From Anas platyrhynchos (Eukaryota > Chordata > Aves > Anseriformes > Anatidae): a stretch of 64,000 nucleotides of DNA. The stretch spans positions 5,080,001 to 5,144,000 of the forward strand of contig NC_092600.1 in NCBI RefSeq assembly GCF_047663525.1, written 5' to 3'. Under the pieces are notes generated by a model. The model searched no databases. It was not told where the DNA came from and worked only from the letters and a program-made list of their open reading frames with translations. How positions within the stretch are numbered: position 1 is the stretch's first letter; every line of letters starts with the position of its first letter. Positions 11,401 to 25,800 of this stretch are shown piece after piece. The position numbers and the translations under genes were made by a program.

Positions 11401-14400
11401 TCTCTTTTGTAGGACTGCAACATGAATCCTTTTTTTAATGCCTCAGAGGGCTTTTTTTAGCAAAGGGATCAAGGAGGGGCTAGGAGCAGAAAATGTATAC
11501 ATAGTTGTTTACTTGAGAAATAGAATACTTGCTGTTAGTATTCCGGTTTGTACTGTAATGGAGCTCTGAAGGAAGAAGGTTTTTTGTGTGTGTGTGTTTT
11601 TTTTAAACTGGTAAACATGTTAGGCATTTTATGGAGGCTGCCATTTAGATACTGTGATCGGAGCCTGATACTTTGATGATTTTCTTATGTCTTATATGTT
11701 CTTGATACGCAAATTGAGCAGCTTCTTACTGAAGGCTGTCCTAAAGGCTTTGTACCATTTTCTCATAGCAGTACCTCCAAAGCCTCCTGTAGCTCTTTGC
11801 AGCCCTGTTGAGGAAAGGGGGGAGCTCAGTGCCAGTTTGATGGCTGGGACTTTGTAGAACACACTAAAACAATAAAACTTATAGATCACGGTGTTAGGGT
11901 ACAGCCCCTTGGCATGGTTAGAGACCGCGAAGGGTACCATGACTTAGGGTACTTCGTATTTCAGTTGATCCATGTAGCTTTACTACTCGGGATGTTTTGG
12001 AGTGTATTAATGAGTGAAGCATGGATCCTGCAAGTTGATCTGGCTTAAATGGAGCCCCACAAAAGTTTCTGTTTAGATCAGTTTCCAGGTCAGAGATCAG
12101 AAAAAAAAAAAACCTGGCTGCACTTCACAGACAGATCCTTTCACATGCTTTTTGGAACTCACTGAAACACCACCTGCAAAGACAGGAAGACTCAAAACTA
12201 AAATAAAGCAAAGCAAGATTTGCATGTATACAGTCTGATCTGTATCTCCTGTCAGAACAATGAGCCTGCATCATAAATGGCTGAATAATAAAAAGCATTG
12301 AGATGTTTTACGTCAAGCTTTCACCAGGAATTCTTGTTCATTCTTGTTTTCAAGTTTTAACAGTTGTCCACCCGACAGAAGAGGGTTGCCTGGCAAAGTA
12401 AAGGTCCTGTGGACTCAAACAGGAATTTCCGCGCTGCCTTATTCGCAGTCTGTCTGTAAATAGAGGAGTACTTTCAGGGACAAGAGTTTTTAGGAACAAG
12501 TGATCTCTGGAAAATAATTAAAACTAGAAAGTAATCTTTGCTGAGGAACATCATGAAAGATCTAATCCTGGAGATGTGAGAACTGCTTTTACAATAGCTG
12601 CCTGTGCTGGCACAGGTGTTTCCTGTGTAGGGAGCAATAGATTTGGTAACCCCATGGTGTCTTCTGGTATGATCACGATTCATGTAGGAAGCAAGAACAG
12701 CAGCATGTGAAGACTTTTCTTTCCAGTGGCAGAGCTGGGAACTACTACACGGGTTGTTCATTACCTCACATAAGCTGTCAGTACAACCAAAGATAGCGCA
12801 ACTATCTTTGGAAGAGTGCTGAAAACCAACCAGTGACGTGACTAAAGCATTAATTTTTGAAACCGCCACCACCAAAACCCGCTTTCCTAGCTGGGTATCA
12901 CTGCTGGCTTACAGCATTGTCTAACAGCTGCTCCAACACAACTGAGCAGGGTGATGAAGCAGGACATGGGGTCAGCAGAGGAATCTTGAGTGGTCTTTAA
13001 TGTCCAGGAGAGTGGTTGTGAAACAACATTTCGGGCTTGTTGGTCTCATTTGAAGTAAAGGATCTCTGAGTGGTCTGGTTGCTTCTGTCAGGTGGGTAGA
13101 GCGTGCATAAATGAATTCTGCAACGTGCTGAACTTCAGTTAGTTTAGCAACTAATATTTACAAGTGTGTTTAAATATCTATTAAGTATTTTTAGGAAGGC
13201 AAAGTACTTTGGAACTAGAGACTGAAATATTTTGTCATAGTCATTCAGATCTATAGCAGGAACACTGAAAACGAGCTATGGCCAAATAAAATAATTAGGT
13301 TGTCTCTTAGCATTAAATTCTATTGCAAGGCAAAGATAACAGAGTACTGTTACGGATGGTGACCTCATGTTTTTACCCGCTAAGCAACGGAAACGTGGAA
13401 ATTATTCTGCAGGTGGAAAAAAGGGAAGTGTGGTAAGGATCCTTATGGTATATGGGCCAGCGTATAGAATGGTTTCAGTTGGAAAAGATAAGGAATTATG
13501 CAGTACTTCAAACAAAATAGTTTTCCATGATGAAAATCATAACTAAGTTGTCAAATATGATTGTCTGGACACAAAACATGGAATAAGAATTGGTGTTTAT
13601 TAATATTTTTGGCTACAAGACCATTCTTACTATCTTTCTGAAGGTGTTTGTAGGCAAAGCTTTTGAGCCTGGGTCTTCGAATCTGTTTACATTTTTAAAA
13701 CTTGAGGCTGAATGTTTTAAGATGGAATTTTTCCATTTGGAGTTGATCTGTTAGGTTCCATCTTATTTGTACAGTATAGAGTAATGTAATGAAAGAAAAT
13801 TCTTAAAGCAATTAGTGAACCTGACTGGTCTTTTAGTGTATTGGCATTTCAGAATACATTAAAATAGAAAATACAGGATTAAGTGTGGTGTAGTACTCAT
13901 TAGCTAGCCAAAGTGTTTCTAGGGATACCAGTTAAAGGTCAGTCTTTGCTTTGCAATTTGGTTTTGCAGTAATGCTTGTTTTGTATACAGCAGCCTTTTA
14001 CTATAGGCATAATTATGTATAATTGCTGATAATTAAGAACTATTCTAATCATCTGGACTCTGTGTTACACAGAGAACATTTAGAAATGGTATTTCTAATC
14101 CTTAGATGTTGCGCAGGGTAAGGGGTGGGAATTTGAATGATCATGATTCAGATTAAGTGTTATTGTGTAGATCTGTCTAAAAGATGGAGCAGTCAAGGAC
14201 CTTTGTGCTGAAACATCCCTTTTGTGCTCTGACCATGTTAGAGTTCTCTTTTGAGCCCAAACTGATCTATATAGCAACTGAACATGGAAGTGAAAATCGC
14301 TGCTTTGCACTAGCAAAGATAGTAAATAAATTTCTCACTCCTTCCAAGGTTCAGGGGGATGCACGTACTCCAGTAAAATACTGGGCTGCAGGTTGCTCAG

Positions 14401-15532
14401 CTGATGGGAAATCACGATGGGAGTAGAGTGGAGGGGAGGCAGGGCTGGGGAGGAGAAGGCTGGAAAATGGCAACCTCCCTACCCCTGGCAAGCACCTTGT
14501 AACTGGGCAGCTTGCATTTCCATAAACACACAGTTAAGAAGGACAAAGAAACCTTTATTACACTCGAAATACCTGAAGGTTAAAATTTAATAACGTGCTC
14601 ATTCTAAAAATGTGAATTGGCTGATTTTTAGACTTGATGAAACTTAAAGCCTGATCCAGATAGGTGCTCTGTAGCTCTACACAGTCTGATCAGGCCTTCC
14701 TAATTTGAAAACAGCAAACATATCCTTTGACTTTATGGCTTGGTTGATATGAACTGGGATACTTTGCCTTTTTTCCACCCCTCCTCCTCTTTTTTTTTAA
14801 AGGTTGCAGGAGGGTTGTGTCTCATTTTAGTCAGCTTCAGTTAGATTAAGGGCTTTGCAGAACTTTTAACTCTTAATATACTTTCACAAAAATCTATAAA
14901 AACTTTGTCAGCTTACAAGTTTTCTGTAGTACCACCTATTTATGCAAAACTAAACTTGATCCAATTAGCCATATTTCAGATATATTCACATGAGCTAGCG
15001 TATATTGACTTAGTGAGTATCTTATATTATTATACGGTTGAAATGCACGCTCACATACCACTGCATTATCTACGGCTGCAAAAGAGGAAGGGTAACTTGT
15101 GGTTCTGTATTGGCAATCAGGTAAAACTCTACTTTTAGAAGTCCTTAAAATATGATGAAGCAGCATTGCTTCCCTGATGAAGCCATTAAGTCTTACTGCG
15201 CTAACAGCCCCTGACATGTATGCAGTCATACCGAGTGAAAGAGCACTTGGAATGGAGCAACTGACTTTGTGTTGGGTACTCAGACTTTTTGTTTGTTTCT
15301 TTTAAGTTTAGATGATTCCAACATTAAGCTATACCTTGGGTTAAAGGAATCTTGATGTTTTCCCCAGATCTCATGGGGGTGTATTAAGGAATCACACTTG
15401 TGCTGCTCCCCTGTGGTACTCCACTCCTGCCTGTGCAAGCAGCTGCAATGTGCATGCAAGGGAGGTAAATTCTGAGCGCACAATACATATTCTGAAAAAC
15501 CTCTGGTCTTACCCTTGAGCTAATTTTCCTTT

Positions 15533-15545
15533 CCCCCCCCCCCCC
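15533..15545. repeat. C13 homopolymer tract
   Basis: Thirteen consecutive C after a TTTTCCTTT pyrimidine stretch, within CNOT6 intron 1. Confidence 0.9.
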
Positions 15546-18500
15546 TAGTTTTATATTTTCAGTGCTATGTACTATTATTAAAAAAATGAATAGACTTTTT
15601 TCTATTAACACCAAGAGTGTTTACACTACTCAGCAAATAAATAGGTGTTTACACAACCAATGATATTTACCTAGGAGTAGCATACTGGTGATAGGGATCC
15701 CTGTTTTCTTCTAGCACTTTTCTTCATATGTTTCAACAGAGCAATCATGTTCCCTAGTACAGTGTTAAATATAAGGTTGCATTTCAATAGATAGGCCAGT
15801 CCTTAAAATTCTGTTTATTCAGCATCAAAATATTTGTAGTGTTGGTTCTGATCTACTTTAGTATGGATTACCTCTCCTTTGAAGAAGCTTTAATTCTCAT
15901 GAGGTTTTTTTTGTGTTTTTTTTTTTTTAAAAGGTGTTGACTTACCCCTGCATTTCTGAACTTTAGTTTATTTGCAAAATTAGGTATTGTATCCAAATAT
16001 TACCAGAAGCAGTATTTCAGAGTAAGATGCAAGTCTTCAGTATTACTGCTTATACCTGCTACTGGTTGAGAAGACCGGGGTCATAGCATATGTTAATATT
16101 TTTAAATAAATCAAACTTGTTTTTAAAAAGTTTAATACATGTTGAATAAAACAGATAAAATAAGACGCACAAAATTTCAAAGACTTTGTTGGAACTGTAT
16201 CAGGTACACCGAAGACAACATGCAGTTCTTCAAGTTTTATGGGGCTGTGCAGGCAGACAGGTGGCCATGGCTGTGTCCCAAATAACTTTAGCTGAATTAC
16301 ACTGAGTTTATTTCACGTGACACCTGAGGTTCAGCCAGGATATATTGGATGTTTGTTTGCTGCCTTGCTCCACTATCCTGTCTTGCCTATGAATCCTTTT
16401 TTCCCTTATTTTTCAGGATTAACATCATTAACTAATTTGTTGTCCTGAGTGTAAATCCAGTCATTGACCCAACTCATCCCTTCAAATGGGTGAAATTCTG
16501 TAGGGCCTGACCTTTACCATAAACCTGTTCAAGTTTCTGTTGTTTTTCAGTGAGGAGACAGATGTTGCACCTTGTCATCCCAGCCAGGGGCAGCGTCCAT
16601 TTACATAGTGTTGTTGCCTCTGCTTCAAGCTGAAATGTAATTAAATTCCCATAGAAATTCATAACTTGCTAAATAAAATGTCAACAGTGAAGGGAACATG
16701 AAAGTAATAAGCTTAATTCATCTTGAGAAAATACTTGTTTAAAGAACAGGTAGTGTAACTTTGAGTGGGAACGAGCAAAATAAGCACACTTGAAAGAACA
16801 GGTTATTTAGCAAATCTTAAATTTTATCATAAACACAAATACAACACTGTGAAATTAGCTTACGGACTTCTTTCCAAGGTGTTGTAGGTATCTTTTAGAT
16901 GCATTTCTGTTCTGCATTCCTTTTAAAAAGGGTCATTATTTGGAGTTTAAAGCAATGATTTTTATTCTTTTGAATAAAGCTCAACTGTAGATTAACCCTT
17001 CAAATGCAGGTTAACATTTTTATTAGCCTATACATTTCTAGAACTACTACAGTTTTGTTATCTAAGAATCATTGTACTTTGACTTCACTTGGGATTTTAG
17101 ACTTTGTTCAGTGTTACTATTTAACTAATGAATGGATGATGGTAGTTGGAAGTAAGATTTTGCTTCCTGCTTTGCAAGAACAGCTTTCAGGTAGGTGTGG
17201 CCAAAACCAATTATGTTGTTGTTTTGTTTCAGTCAAATGAACAGCTCTGTTGTGAGTCCACACTGAGGTTACTACTATAATACAGAAAGCTGGGCACCCT
17301 TAAATACATTCCTGCTTTTTCCTCCCACCTTTGATTTTGGCAAGTTTAAGTCTCTTAACCTTATTTTCTGATGCAAGTGTGAAGTGGAAATGCAAAGTCC
17401 TGGGGAGGAAGGAACTGCAGCAGGACCAGCTTAGTTCTGCTTAGCATGGTGTGAAACCACAAGGCAAGTGGCTGGGGAAGCAAAGAAGATCCCAAATTAA
17501 CTTTGAAATCAAGATGTACTATTCAGTTTTAGAATCAGATATATTTGTGGGGAAAGCCCTTGAAGTCCATTCTCAAATGATGCTTTGGATTACATGAAAG
17601 AGCTTAAAGGTCAGTGGCACAAGGCTTCAAAAGAGTGTTCAGATATGATCATCCAGTATTAGAGTTGAGGGGTGTGGGGCAAAAAATAGATAAATATCAA
17701 CTTCATATTCACTTCATAAATATCAAAATAGTTCTTTCAGAATAACTGATTGGATCAGATGAAGTTAAGCTCATATCTGAGCATTAACTTACGCTGTTTT
17801 CAGCGTTTCATGATTTTCAGAAGAGGTTTTTTTTGCCTAGTTTAAAATGTGGTATGGAATAAGCTCATATTTATAGGAAGTTTTCTGTAGATAACATAAT
17901 ACCTCTATTTATAGTGACATCAATATTATGGAGGCTCAATAGTAAACTTGAGCTACAGGAGTGGTCTAATGCATTTAGTTTTGAAATAGAGTTAATTCAT
18001 CTGTGGTCTCAGAGAAATCATTTCAGGATATGAAGAAATGCTGTAGGTTTTTGTTGTTGTTTTAAGGGGAAAAAAAGCTTTCTGCTTACTCTCGGAATAC
18101 TGCTCACCTACCTATTTTGATTAAATGTATCTTACCACAGTCTTCCAACTTCATAAAACCATCAGAAGAAAAGAATGGGAATAAAACAAAATCTTCTCTA
18201 CGCTACCACTCAAGACAGTTCTCCTAGGCTATCATCTTTATTTTAGAGACATTATTTATTGGCACTTTACAGAGTTGTTTGGATCATTAACTACCTTTTA
18301 TTCTAGCTTTTACCTTTCATGTTGCTATAACAGAAGAACTTACTATTACATGGACCTTCTCAAGCAGCACTCTGAGTCTTTTTCCATTCTTCTTCAGATA
18401 GCAGAGGAGCTAAAATGACTTTGGCCTTCAGGCACCTCCTCCAAATCCTCCTTTTCTAGGCCACTAACTTTTCCTGAGACTGCACTCTTAATTGCACCAG

Positions 18501-21500
18501 TGCTTTGATAATAATTCCTCTTCAGCAGCAGAGCAGCACCTGCTTAATAGAGCAGCACACCCACTCACATAGTTGCTGGTAATCACACCTTCTCTTTTCC
18601 AGGACAGTTTTCTAAACCAGCACCTAGCTTGGCTGTTAATCACCTGACTGCACTCATTACTTTAATCTGGAGAGACAGGCAGCAATTGGTGCAGGTGCAA
18701 CTCAATCTTGGGGGAAATTTAGCTTTGTCTCTCGTGATCTGTTCCTGAGCGAAGCCAAAGCCAGTGCTCCATCCTCCTTTTGTCATATCAGCCACTTTTG
18801 TCAGCTCTTCTGACAGTTTGCCCTCCCTTGACTTTGCAATCTTCAGTATTTTTCTTCTCCCTTTCTGATCCTCACCACTCCTGCACCTCTCCACGAACAG
18901 CCTGGTCTGTCTCGGTTTGCCATTTCCCCATTCTCCTGTCTTTGGATACCATCCCGGCAAATAAAGGCTTAAAATTGTGTCTGCATCAAAGACTCCAGAT
19001 CTAATTTCTTGTGCTAGATCTTTTGTGCTGTTGACACCACCAACCTGTTTCAGCTCAGCTTCTTTGGGTAAGGAGTGTTAATTCCACGTTAGGATTGAGT
19101 GACCTGGGGTAGGAATGGGCAGCTGTCCTCCTCGTAAACTCTAAAGCTCTTCTGTGTTTACAGCTCTTAAATGCAATTGTGATAACCTAGTACAAGATAG
19201 TAAACAATTTTATTTGCACTTAAACGTACTTCAGTGTCCTCTTCACTCAATTTTTGTAGTCTGGAATGCGTGCTGGGCATCTGTGTCATAATTTGTTTAT
19301 AAATCTTTTCTCCCTTACTGCATGTAACAACAGGGGGATATCCAGTGGTGCTTCCCCAAGGCTGTCTTGGCGCAACTGAAAATTGCAGATGGTGAAAGCT
19401 GTTTTGAAAATGAGATGTGAATTATCACGTTAGTTATGTTATTAAAGCTGCAGTTACCAAAAGCTTTAAGGTTGCTCAGTACCATGTTGTGCTTCTTAAA
19501 ATTGCTTTAGTCTGACAAAACTGCATCACTTCATCTAATATCTACCTCGACAGTGAACCAGAGTACCTCAGCAGGTCCTAAATTTTGAATAGGGGAGCTG
19601 GAGAAAGAAAAAAGTGATTTGTAAAACAGAGTGATTTCCTTCAACTACTCCATGCTCCATGCATACTCCAAGTTTTGACATTTAGTTCAAGGTATCACGT
19701 TCATATTTTATGATGACCTGTGAAACGCGACCCACATTTGGCCTTAGTTTCAGGGCCTGAGAGATCTCGAACTCTGCGATGAATAAAGATGCTCTAAAAT
19801 GTGGCAGGATGATTCCCCTGGCGTTCTGGTGTGGCTGGGATCAGCGGTGCCGATCAGCAGCTGGATGCCTGCCCGCGAAGCTGCCCTGCCTCACAGCCAG
19901 GAGCACTCCTTTAGCAAGGAGGCCTCGTGTGCATTTGCTGCTTTTTCTGCTCTTGGCAATCCTCAGCAACGCAGAATTGCCCGCTTTGAATTGCAGTGAG
20001 AAAGGGAAAACTGTCAAGAGCAGGAGTGCTAACGAGGGGTACAGCAGTGACAGGGGTGGGCTGGGAACACAGGGGCACCAGGATCTTGCATTAAAACCCT
20101 CAATCCTTACAACTCTTCAGCTGTTTTAGTGCGCGTTAACAAAACCCCTTGGAAAAGTGTGTCATCCTCTTTTAGTGGGAAGGAGCCATGTACTGCTGGT
20201 ACCAGCAAGTCTGTTAATTAGTGCATGTGATTGACCGTGCTCTAGGGAGGATCCGTATTGCTGTGCTGAATGAGATTTCTCTCTAGTATTACCTGCTTTA
20301 GTTTTGAAAAATTGGAACACGGTTATTAAGTTGGGGAACCACAGGAAGAGAAAATATCAAATGACCAAAGAAGGTAAATCTTTCCTGAAAAAGCAGTGCT
20401 CTTACAGGGTGATAGCGTTTGTGAAAAACTTACTAATTTGTAGGAATTTCAGAAGAGAAGCTGTATATAGTACTTTGCCACATATTATTGCACTGATTAG
20501 TTACTGCAGGGAGAAGTTCTGATTTTACCTTCCTCGTGGCTTTCAATCAACTTTTACCTCCTTTAATTGGCTTGGAAGAAGAAATTATTGCACTTCACAA
20601 CGTTAGCATTCTGGGTACTCAGGTATTGGCATCCTTTAAGGAACTCACCCCAGCTGCTATTTATAATCTCATCGTTTTGCCCACCATTCATTTCTTAAAG
20701 AGGAATTTCCTTGGGCATAGTAAACCTGCCCAAGGTTTACTGGGAGTTGACTGGGAGTGGGAAAGAAAGAGTGTGAATTAGTAGAAGAGCTGTTGTATTA
20801 AAGTAAGCATTGGGGGGTCTAAAAACTTTTAATTAAGACACGTAATTAATTATTATTTTTGTTTGTTTTTAACATATAGAATAAAACATTCCCCATAAAT
20901 TCAATCCATAAGAAACAAGTCTGGTTGATAACCTAATCTTGTAAAGGTTCTTACTGGTTTATGCTCCAGATAAGTACAACGCTTTCTGATGTAGTCAATT
21001 AGTCCAGTGATAGGAAAAAAATTGACTTGATAGAAAGCCTTGAAAAATTTGGTAGGTAGGTGTTCTTAGGACTTCAACCAATGGAGGTTTTTCTCTGTTT
21101 ACTGTTTTTGGGATAATATTATAATATTGATACGTTTTGCTTAACAATTGTGTAATGGTTCTTGTAACTTGCTTGTAAATACTGTTTGAGTCAGTATTGT
21201 TTAACTTCTTTATTGCATATAAATAACTTTATAGCTCAGTACTTGTGCTTTTCTGTACGTTTGGATGCATCACTTTAAGCTGGTGGTGAACTCTTTGCCA
21301 TAAAAGCTCTTATATCTACATAGAGCTATGCAAAAGTACTTTTCTAATCTGTGATAAAAGCTATTTATATTGGAAGCCTTCTGTAACCTTAAAATGTGTA
21401 ACTAATGTGTACGTTAATACAGTAGTTACTTAAATCAAAATATATTTAAGCTGTTTTCCCTTTTTAACTGACTAAAACCCAAATGTGATTCTTAATCCTA

Positions 21501-21740
21501 AAATACAAAAGAGAGGGTTATAGAACAGGCTTTTAGTATCAAGACAGGAATGCCTTATTTTCCTCCCTTCTCTCTGCAGTGGGGTAGTACAAGTATGTTG
21601 ATGTACAGGAATGCCAGAGGGAGGCTTTTTGTAGAGGAATTTTTGCTCCTTCTTTTTCATGGTCTGCAATTGGATATGAAAAAAAAAATCAGAAATGTTT
21701 CTGGTAAAAATATCAGGAGTGATCTGGAAGAGAATGAGAA

Positions 21741-22101
21741 AAATCATGATATCTTAGAACAGCTTGGGTTGGTAGGGACCTTAAAGCCCCTGCCAGGGGC
21801 AGGGACACCTCCCATCAGCCCAGGTTGCCCAAACCCCATCCAGCCTGGCCTTGGGTGCTTCCAAGGATAGGGCATCCACAGTTGTTTAGTGCCTCACCAC
21901 TCTCGCTATCTTTTTTATAAGCCCTTTTAAGTACTGAAATGCAAAAGGCTGCAATAAGGTATCTCTCGAGCCTTCCCTTTTCCAGGCTGAACATCCCCAG
22001 GTCTCCTGGCCTTTCTTCTTAGGAGAGGTGCTCCAGCCTCTGATCATCCTTGTGGCCTCCTCTGGACCCTCTCAAGTCCACATCCTTCTTGTGCTGGAGA
22101 T
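21741..22101 (-). mobile_element. CR1 LINE fragment (3' end), reverse orientation
   Basis: Contains the hallmark CR1 3' region in reverse complement. In order it shows GGTTGGTAGGGACCTTAAAG, CCTGCCAGGGGCAGGGACAC, CATCCAGCCTGGCCTTGGG, GTGCCTCACCAC, CCAGGCTGAACATCCCCAG, GAGAGGTGCTCCAGCC, CTCTGATCATCCTTGTGG, CCTCCTCTGGACC and TCCTTCTTGTGCTGG. The copy is 5'-truncated and has lost part of its middle, between the CTCACCAC block and the AAGGCTGCAATAAGG block. It is therefore an old, inactive insertion with no reverse transcriptase sequence. CR1 is the dominant LINE of birds, so this also supports an avian source. Confidence 0.95.
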
Positions 22102-22726
22102 AAGCGTAATCATTAAATGCCTAACTGAAGAAACTGGCAGGAATCTCTACCTTAGATGCAATATTTTCAGATTCAAAGGAGTAGGATAAGGTTTGGATTA
22201 AAAGGCTGTTGCTTAGCAGACTTGAAGAACTGAGGATCCTTTTGAAATGTTCTTTTCTTGGATGCTCTGAATTGTGCGATGAGTTGAGAATTGCAATAAG
22301 CTTGGAACTGGTAGATAAACAAGGTTAGAGACAACTGTTTTCTTCACAGTTTATACAAGGAAGAATTTGGTGGCAAAGGAGACTGCAATGCGTTGGGTTG
22401 TTTTTAGAAGGATACAGTGAAATATATAATACTCGTGAAAGGTGTCAGGACAGAATCTTTATATTGGTTTACAGATTTTGTTAAATTATTGTCAGAGGGT
22501 AGAGGGGGATTGTCATTGGGAGCATCAGGAATCTGAGCTCATCTATTTTTATAGCAGGCTTTCCCATTCAGTAAAGTTTATAAATAGTCACAAGTTGTCT
22601 TTAAGTTTTGAGACGTGCTTGGAGTGAACGTCTGAAAAGATATTTAACTGAGAAATGGAAACTACCTTTCAAATAATTCACCATGTAAATCATCATAATT
22701 AATTCTTCGTCTCTTTATCTTGACAG

Positions 22727-22840
22727 GAATGCCCAAGGAAAAGTACGATCCACCTGATCCACGGAGGATGTACACAATTATGTCCTCAGAGGAAGCAGCC
22801 AACGGAAAGAAATCACACTGGGCGGAGTTGGAAATAAGTG
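22727..22840 (+). CDS. CNOT6: CNOT6 exon 2 (first coding; residues 1-37)
   Basis: Acceptor TCTTGACAG|GA places the exon start two bases before the ATG at 22729. The donor is AAGTG|GTAAGA. It encodes MPKEKYDPPDPRRMYTIM and continues to ELEIS, ending with one base of codon 38. This is the conserved N-terminal segment shared by CNOT6 and CNOT6L, ahead of the LRRs. Confidence 0.96.
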
Positions 22841-25800
22841 GTAAGAAACTGAGGAATGATTCTGAGTTACAATCTCATTGCTATTTATGAATAGCCTGTG
22901 TCGTAGTACAGGCTTGAACAAGAAATCTAGGGAACGTGAAAGAATGATAGGAGAGAATTTGTATGCTCAGTGTGGTACATTCACCTGTGGTAAACTGATA
23001 CTCAGCTTCCACTGGAAGAAGGAATAAAAAACTGAGGCTTGACCTTTTGACTCATTAAAGGTCTTCACATGTTGCACAGCAGTGTTGTAGGTTATCACAT
23101 CCAGCAGATTTTCTAGTGATGCAAAGTTAGGCTGAGATTTTGATTAAATGTGGAATTTCTTCACGAGACTGCAAAAATTGACATGGTATTTCTAAATGAC
23201 TGACTGTCTAATACAGGAATTTGTAGAATACAAGTATTTCGAACTGAGAAGAGTCATTCTTTCTGTCCAGATCACTGAATCTGTGTCTTGATTCAAGTGC
23301 TACATGCCTTTACATGTGCATTTCTTACCTGAAGGTTGCAGATGCAGAAACCTAGTTAAATGGTGGTCTTTTAAAAGGCTTTCAAAACTTTTTTCACCTT
23401 GGAGAAATTGACATTGGTACCCTTCTTCTAATGCCATTGGCACAGTTAGATGACTTGTAAATGAAAAGAGCTCTTCCAAAAAAAAAAGTCTTGGAGAGAG
23501 AAAATATTTTGAGACCTTCTTCTGATTATATCTCACATTGCTCACATGCAGCAGTGTAAGAATCTTGATTCTATAACACAAATCCATGTTTCCACCATTC
23601 AGTTTATACGAAAATTATACCTTTTTTTTAAATCTCTGGCAATAATTTATGCAGCTTTTGGTTGAATACCAGATGGAAATCCATGTTCTTAACGAAGCAT
23701 TTTAGTCACCCCAAATATAGTACTTCTGTCTGTTCTTGGCTGGATTAATGCCACAGAATAAAGACTTTGGGTTTGAAAGATGTTACACAGAAATAAGGGG
23801 CAAACTGAAGAATCTTTCACCCCAAATATAACCTGTAAGACAAATATTTCTTAAACATCTATTAATTATTGAATACATGGTCAGTTAGTAAATGTCTGTT
23901 TTGTATGGGACTTGAGAAAGACAGATGCTCAAAATTTAAGTATGGATTGGGAGAAAAACAATCTAAGTGTCCCTGGCAACAGTTTAAATTCTCATGTACA
24001 GTGCGGAATTTCTTTGGATTTATATAATCAATGATTAATGGATTTTTATTTTTTTCCTTCACCTTCCTTCCACAGGGAAAGTGAGAAGCTTAAGTTCATC
24101 GTTGTGGACACTGACCCATTTGACAGCTTTGCATCTCAGTGACAATTCCTTATCCCGTATTCCTTCAGACATTGCCAAGCTTCACAATCTGGTGTATCTG
24201 GACCTGTCCTCTAACAAAATCCGCAGTTTACCAGCAGAGCTCGGAAACATGGTGTCACTCAGGTACGTAAGTTTTAGCAGTTGAACAATTTTAACTCCTG
24301 TTATCTTATAGAAACAGCTTGGGTTTTGGCATAATATTGATGTTTTAGTCAACAGAAAGGATAAATAAATATCCCCTTCCTGACTCTTTACCTGTCCCCC
24401 TGAATACTTGCTATAGTCTTTGCAGTTTTATAGCAGTGCTGGATTTTCTGTGATATTCTGTTCCAATGTATAACAGTTCGTTATGAGCTCAGGAAGCGCT
24501 CAGTTTGATAATAGTCAACCATTTTATATCTTTCCAAGTAAGGTTTCCTCTCTTCTGCATCTCTATTCAAACTCTTACAAATCTTTATGTGGAATTCTTC
24601 TCTAAGAAATGCTGATGCACAAATAGCCTTTGTCTCATAGGAAAGTAGGAAGAAGGTCCGATTAAACATTCACAGTCATGCTAACTACTATTCTTCATAT
24701 TTATTCATCTTTAGTAATTATTTCTAATAATAATAGTTCTTATTCTCTTGGTTTTATAACTACTGCAGTTTTTCTAACATCATCTCCTTCCTACATTTAC
24801 TCTCAAGTAGCTGCATTCCTATGCAAATCGAAGAGGGGGGAAAAAAGTACTACATGCAACTTTTTCCACTCAATTTTACAATGTGAAAATGCACAAAGTT
24901 TGCATGGAATGATACCTCAAATATAAATAGTGATGAATATTTACATTATAATTAAGGCTGCAGCATTTCATTTTATAATACGTTATTATGTAAATGACAT
25001 ATAAAGGTAAATATTTACAGGCAACACTCTTTTGTCCTTGACCCAAAAGAAGAGCCTTATCTTTAGTTTTATTAGATGGTTACAAGTAATGGATGTAACT
25101 ACTTTTAATTTTGAAGATGTTTATGGCCAGCTTTCTCAAAACCAGAAAACACTGAGCCTACAAGTAATTCAAATGTTATTGGAAGTAAAGAAGAAAATAG
25201 AGAAATGTACTGCCAGGATAGCTTTAATAAAACTGGAAGCAAAGCAAGTTTGTACATAAACATGTCACTGCATTTTATTCTACTTTAGAGAAGTCTACTC
25301 TGTTGGAGAGGATTAAACTAGCCAATTAAATTGGTACTAAAAGCTCAAATTCCAAAGTACTTTAAGTCTCAGTCTTGGTGGTTGAGTAAAGGAACCGTAC
25401 TTTTTAGAATATAATTGGCAGCTCTCTTTTGTAGTGTGTTGTGTAGTTGTTATCAGATGTGAAATAGCTTGTTCTTTTGTATTTTATTTTTAATGTTTTG
25501 CATTACTGCTTCAATTAAAAGCAGTTATTAGTAATTTTCTTCTCTCCTTTATCCATTCTTCCGATAACATGAGCTAGTAATTCTAAATGTACTGGAATAT
25601 TTTCAAATTAATCTCTTCATTTCATCAGCATTATTTTATTTTCATCAATCTTTTTCTTTCCTTCTGAAATGTTGCTGTAAAATTAATATTCATGACATTA
25701 AGTTAGAATAGCACCATAGAGTCATCAGCAGAGTCAAAAGATACTATGCTATCTTCACAACGTTTTTCCCAATTTATTCTAACTTCATGAAGTTTCAGCT

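Larger units (their letters stand above)
8104..22726 (+). other. CNOT6: CNOT6 intron 1
   Basis: An intron of about 14.6 kb between the inferred non-coding exon 1 and the first coding exon. Its first kilobase is still CpG island with long G runs. The rest is AT-rich and contains homopolymer tracts (T runs near 9437 and 15917, A run near 11370, C13 at 15533-15545) and a CR1 fragment at 21741-22101. Open frames within it, such as the - strand frames at 12474-12875 and 18640-18960, have no recognisable domains and are treated as chance. Confidence 0.6.
8089..22837 (+). other. candidate spliced uORF 2 overlapping the CNOT6 start codon
   Basis: ATG at 8089-8091 (context GGGATGC, G at -3) gives five codons to the donor at 8103. 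Joined to 22727 it runs 36 more codons and stops at TAA 22835-22837. This frame differs from CNOT6 and overlaps the CNOT6 ATG at 22729. The 41-residue product resembles nothing I know. The feature holds only if exon 1 splices directly to 22727. Confidence 0.35.

Noticed and set aside
12474-12875. 133-codon - strand frame in CNOT6 intron 1
   Set aside because: No recognisable motif; biased, low-information sequence with no supporting splice sites.
18640-18960. 106-codon - strand frame in intron 1
   Set aside because: It lies in a pyrimidine-rich stretch that opens the opposite frame by composition; no family resemblance.
21550-21870. 106-codon + strand frame ending GTPPISPGCPNPIQPGLG
   Set aside because: Its second half is the CR1 tail read in the antisense direction, a common artefact in bird genomes.
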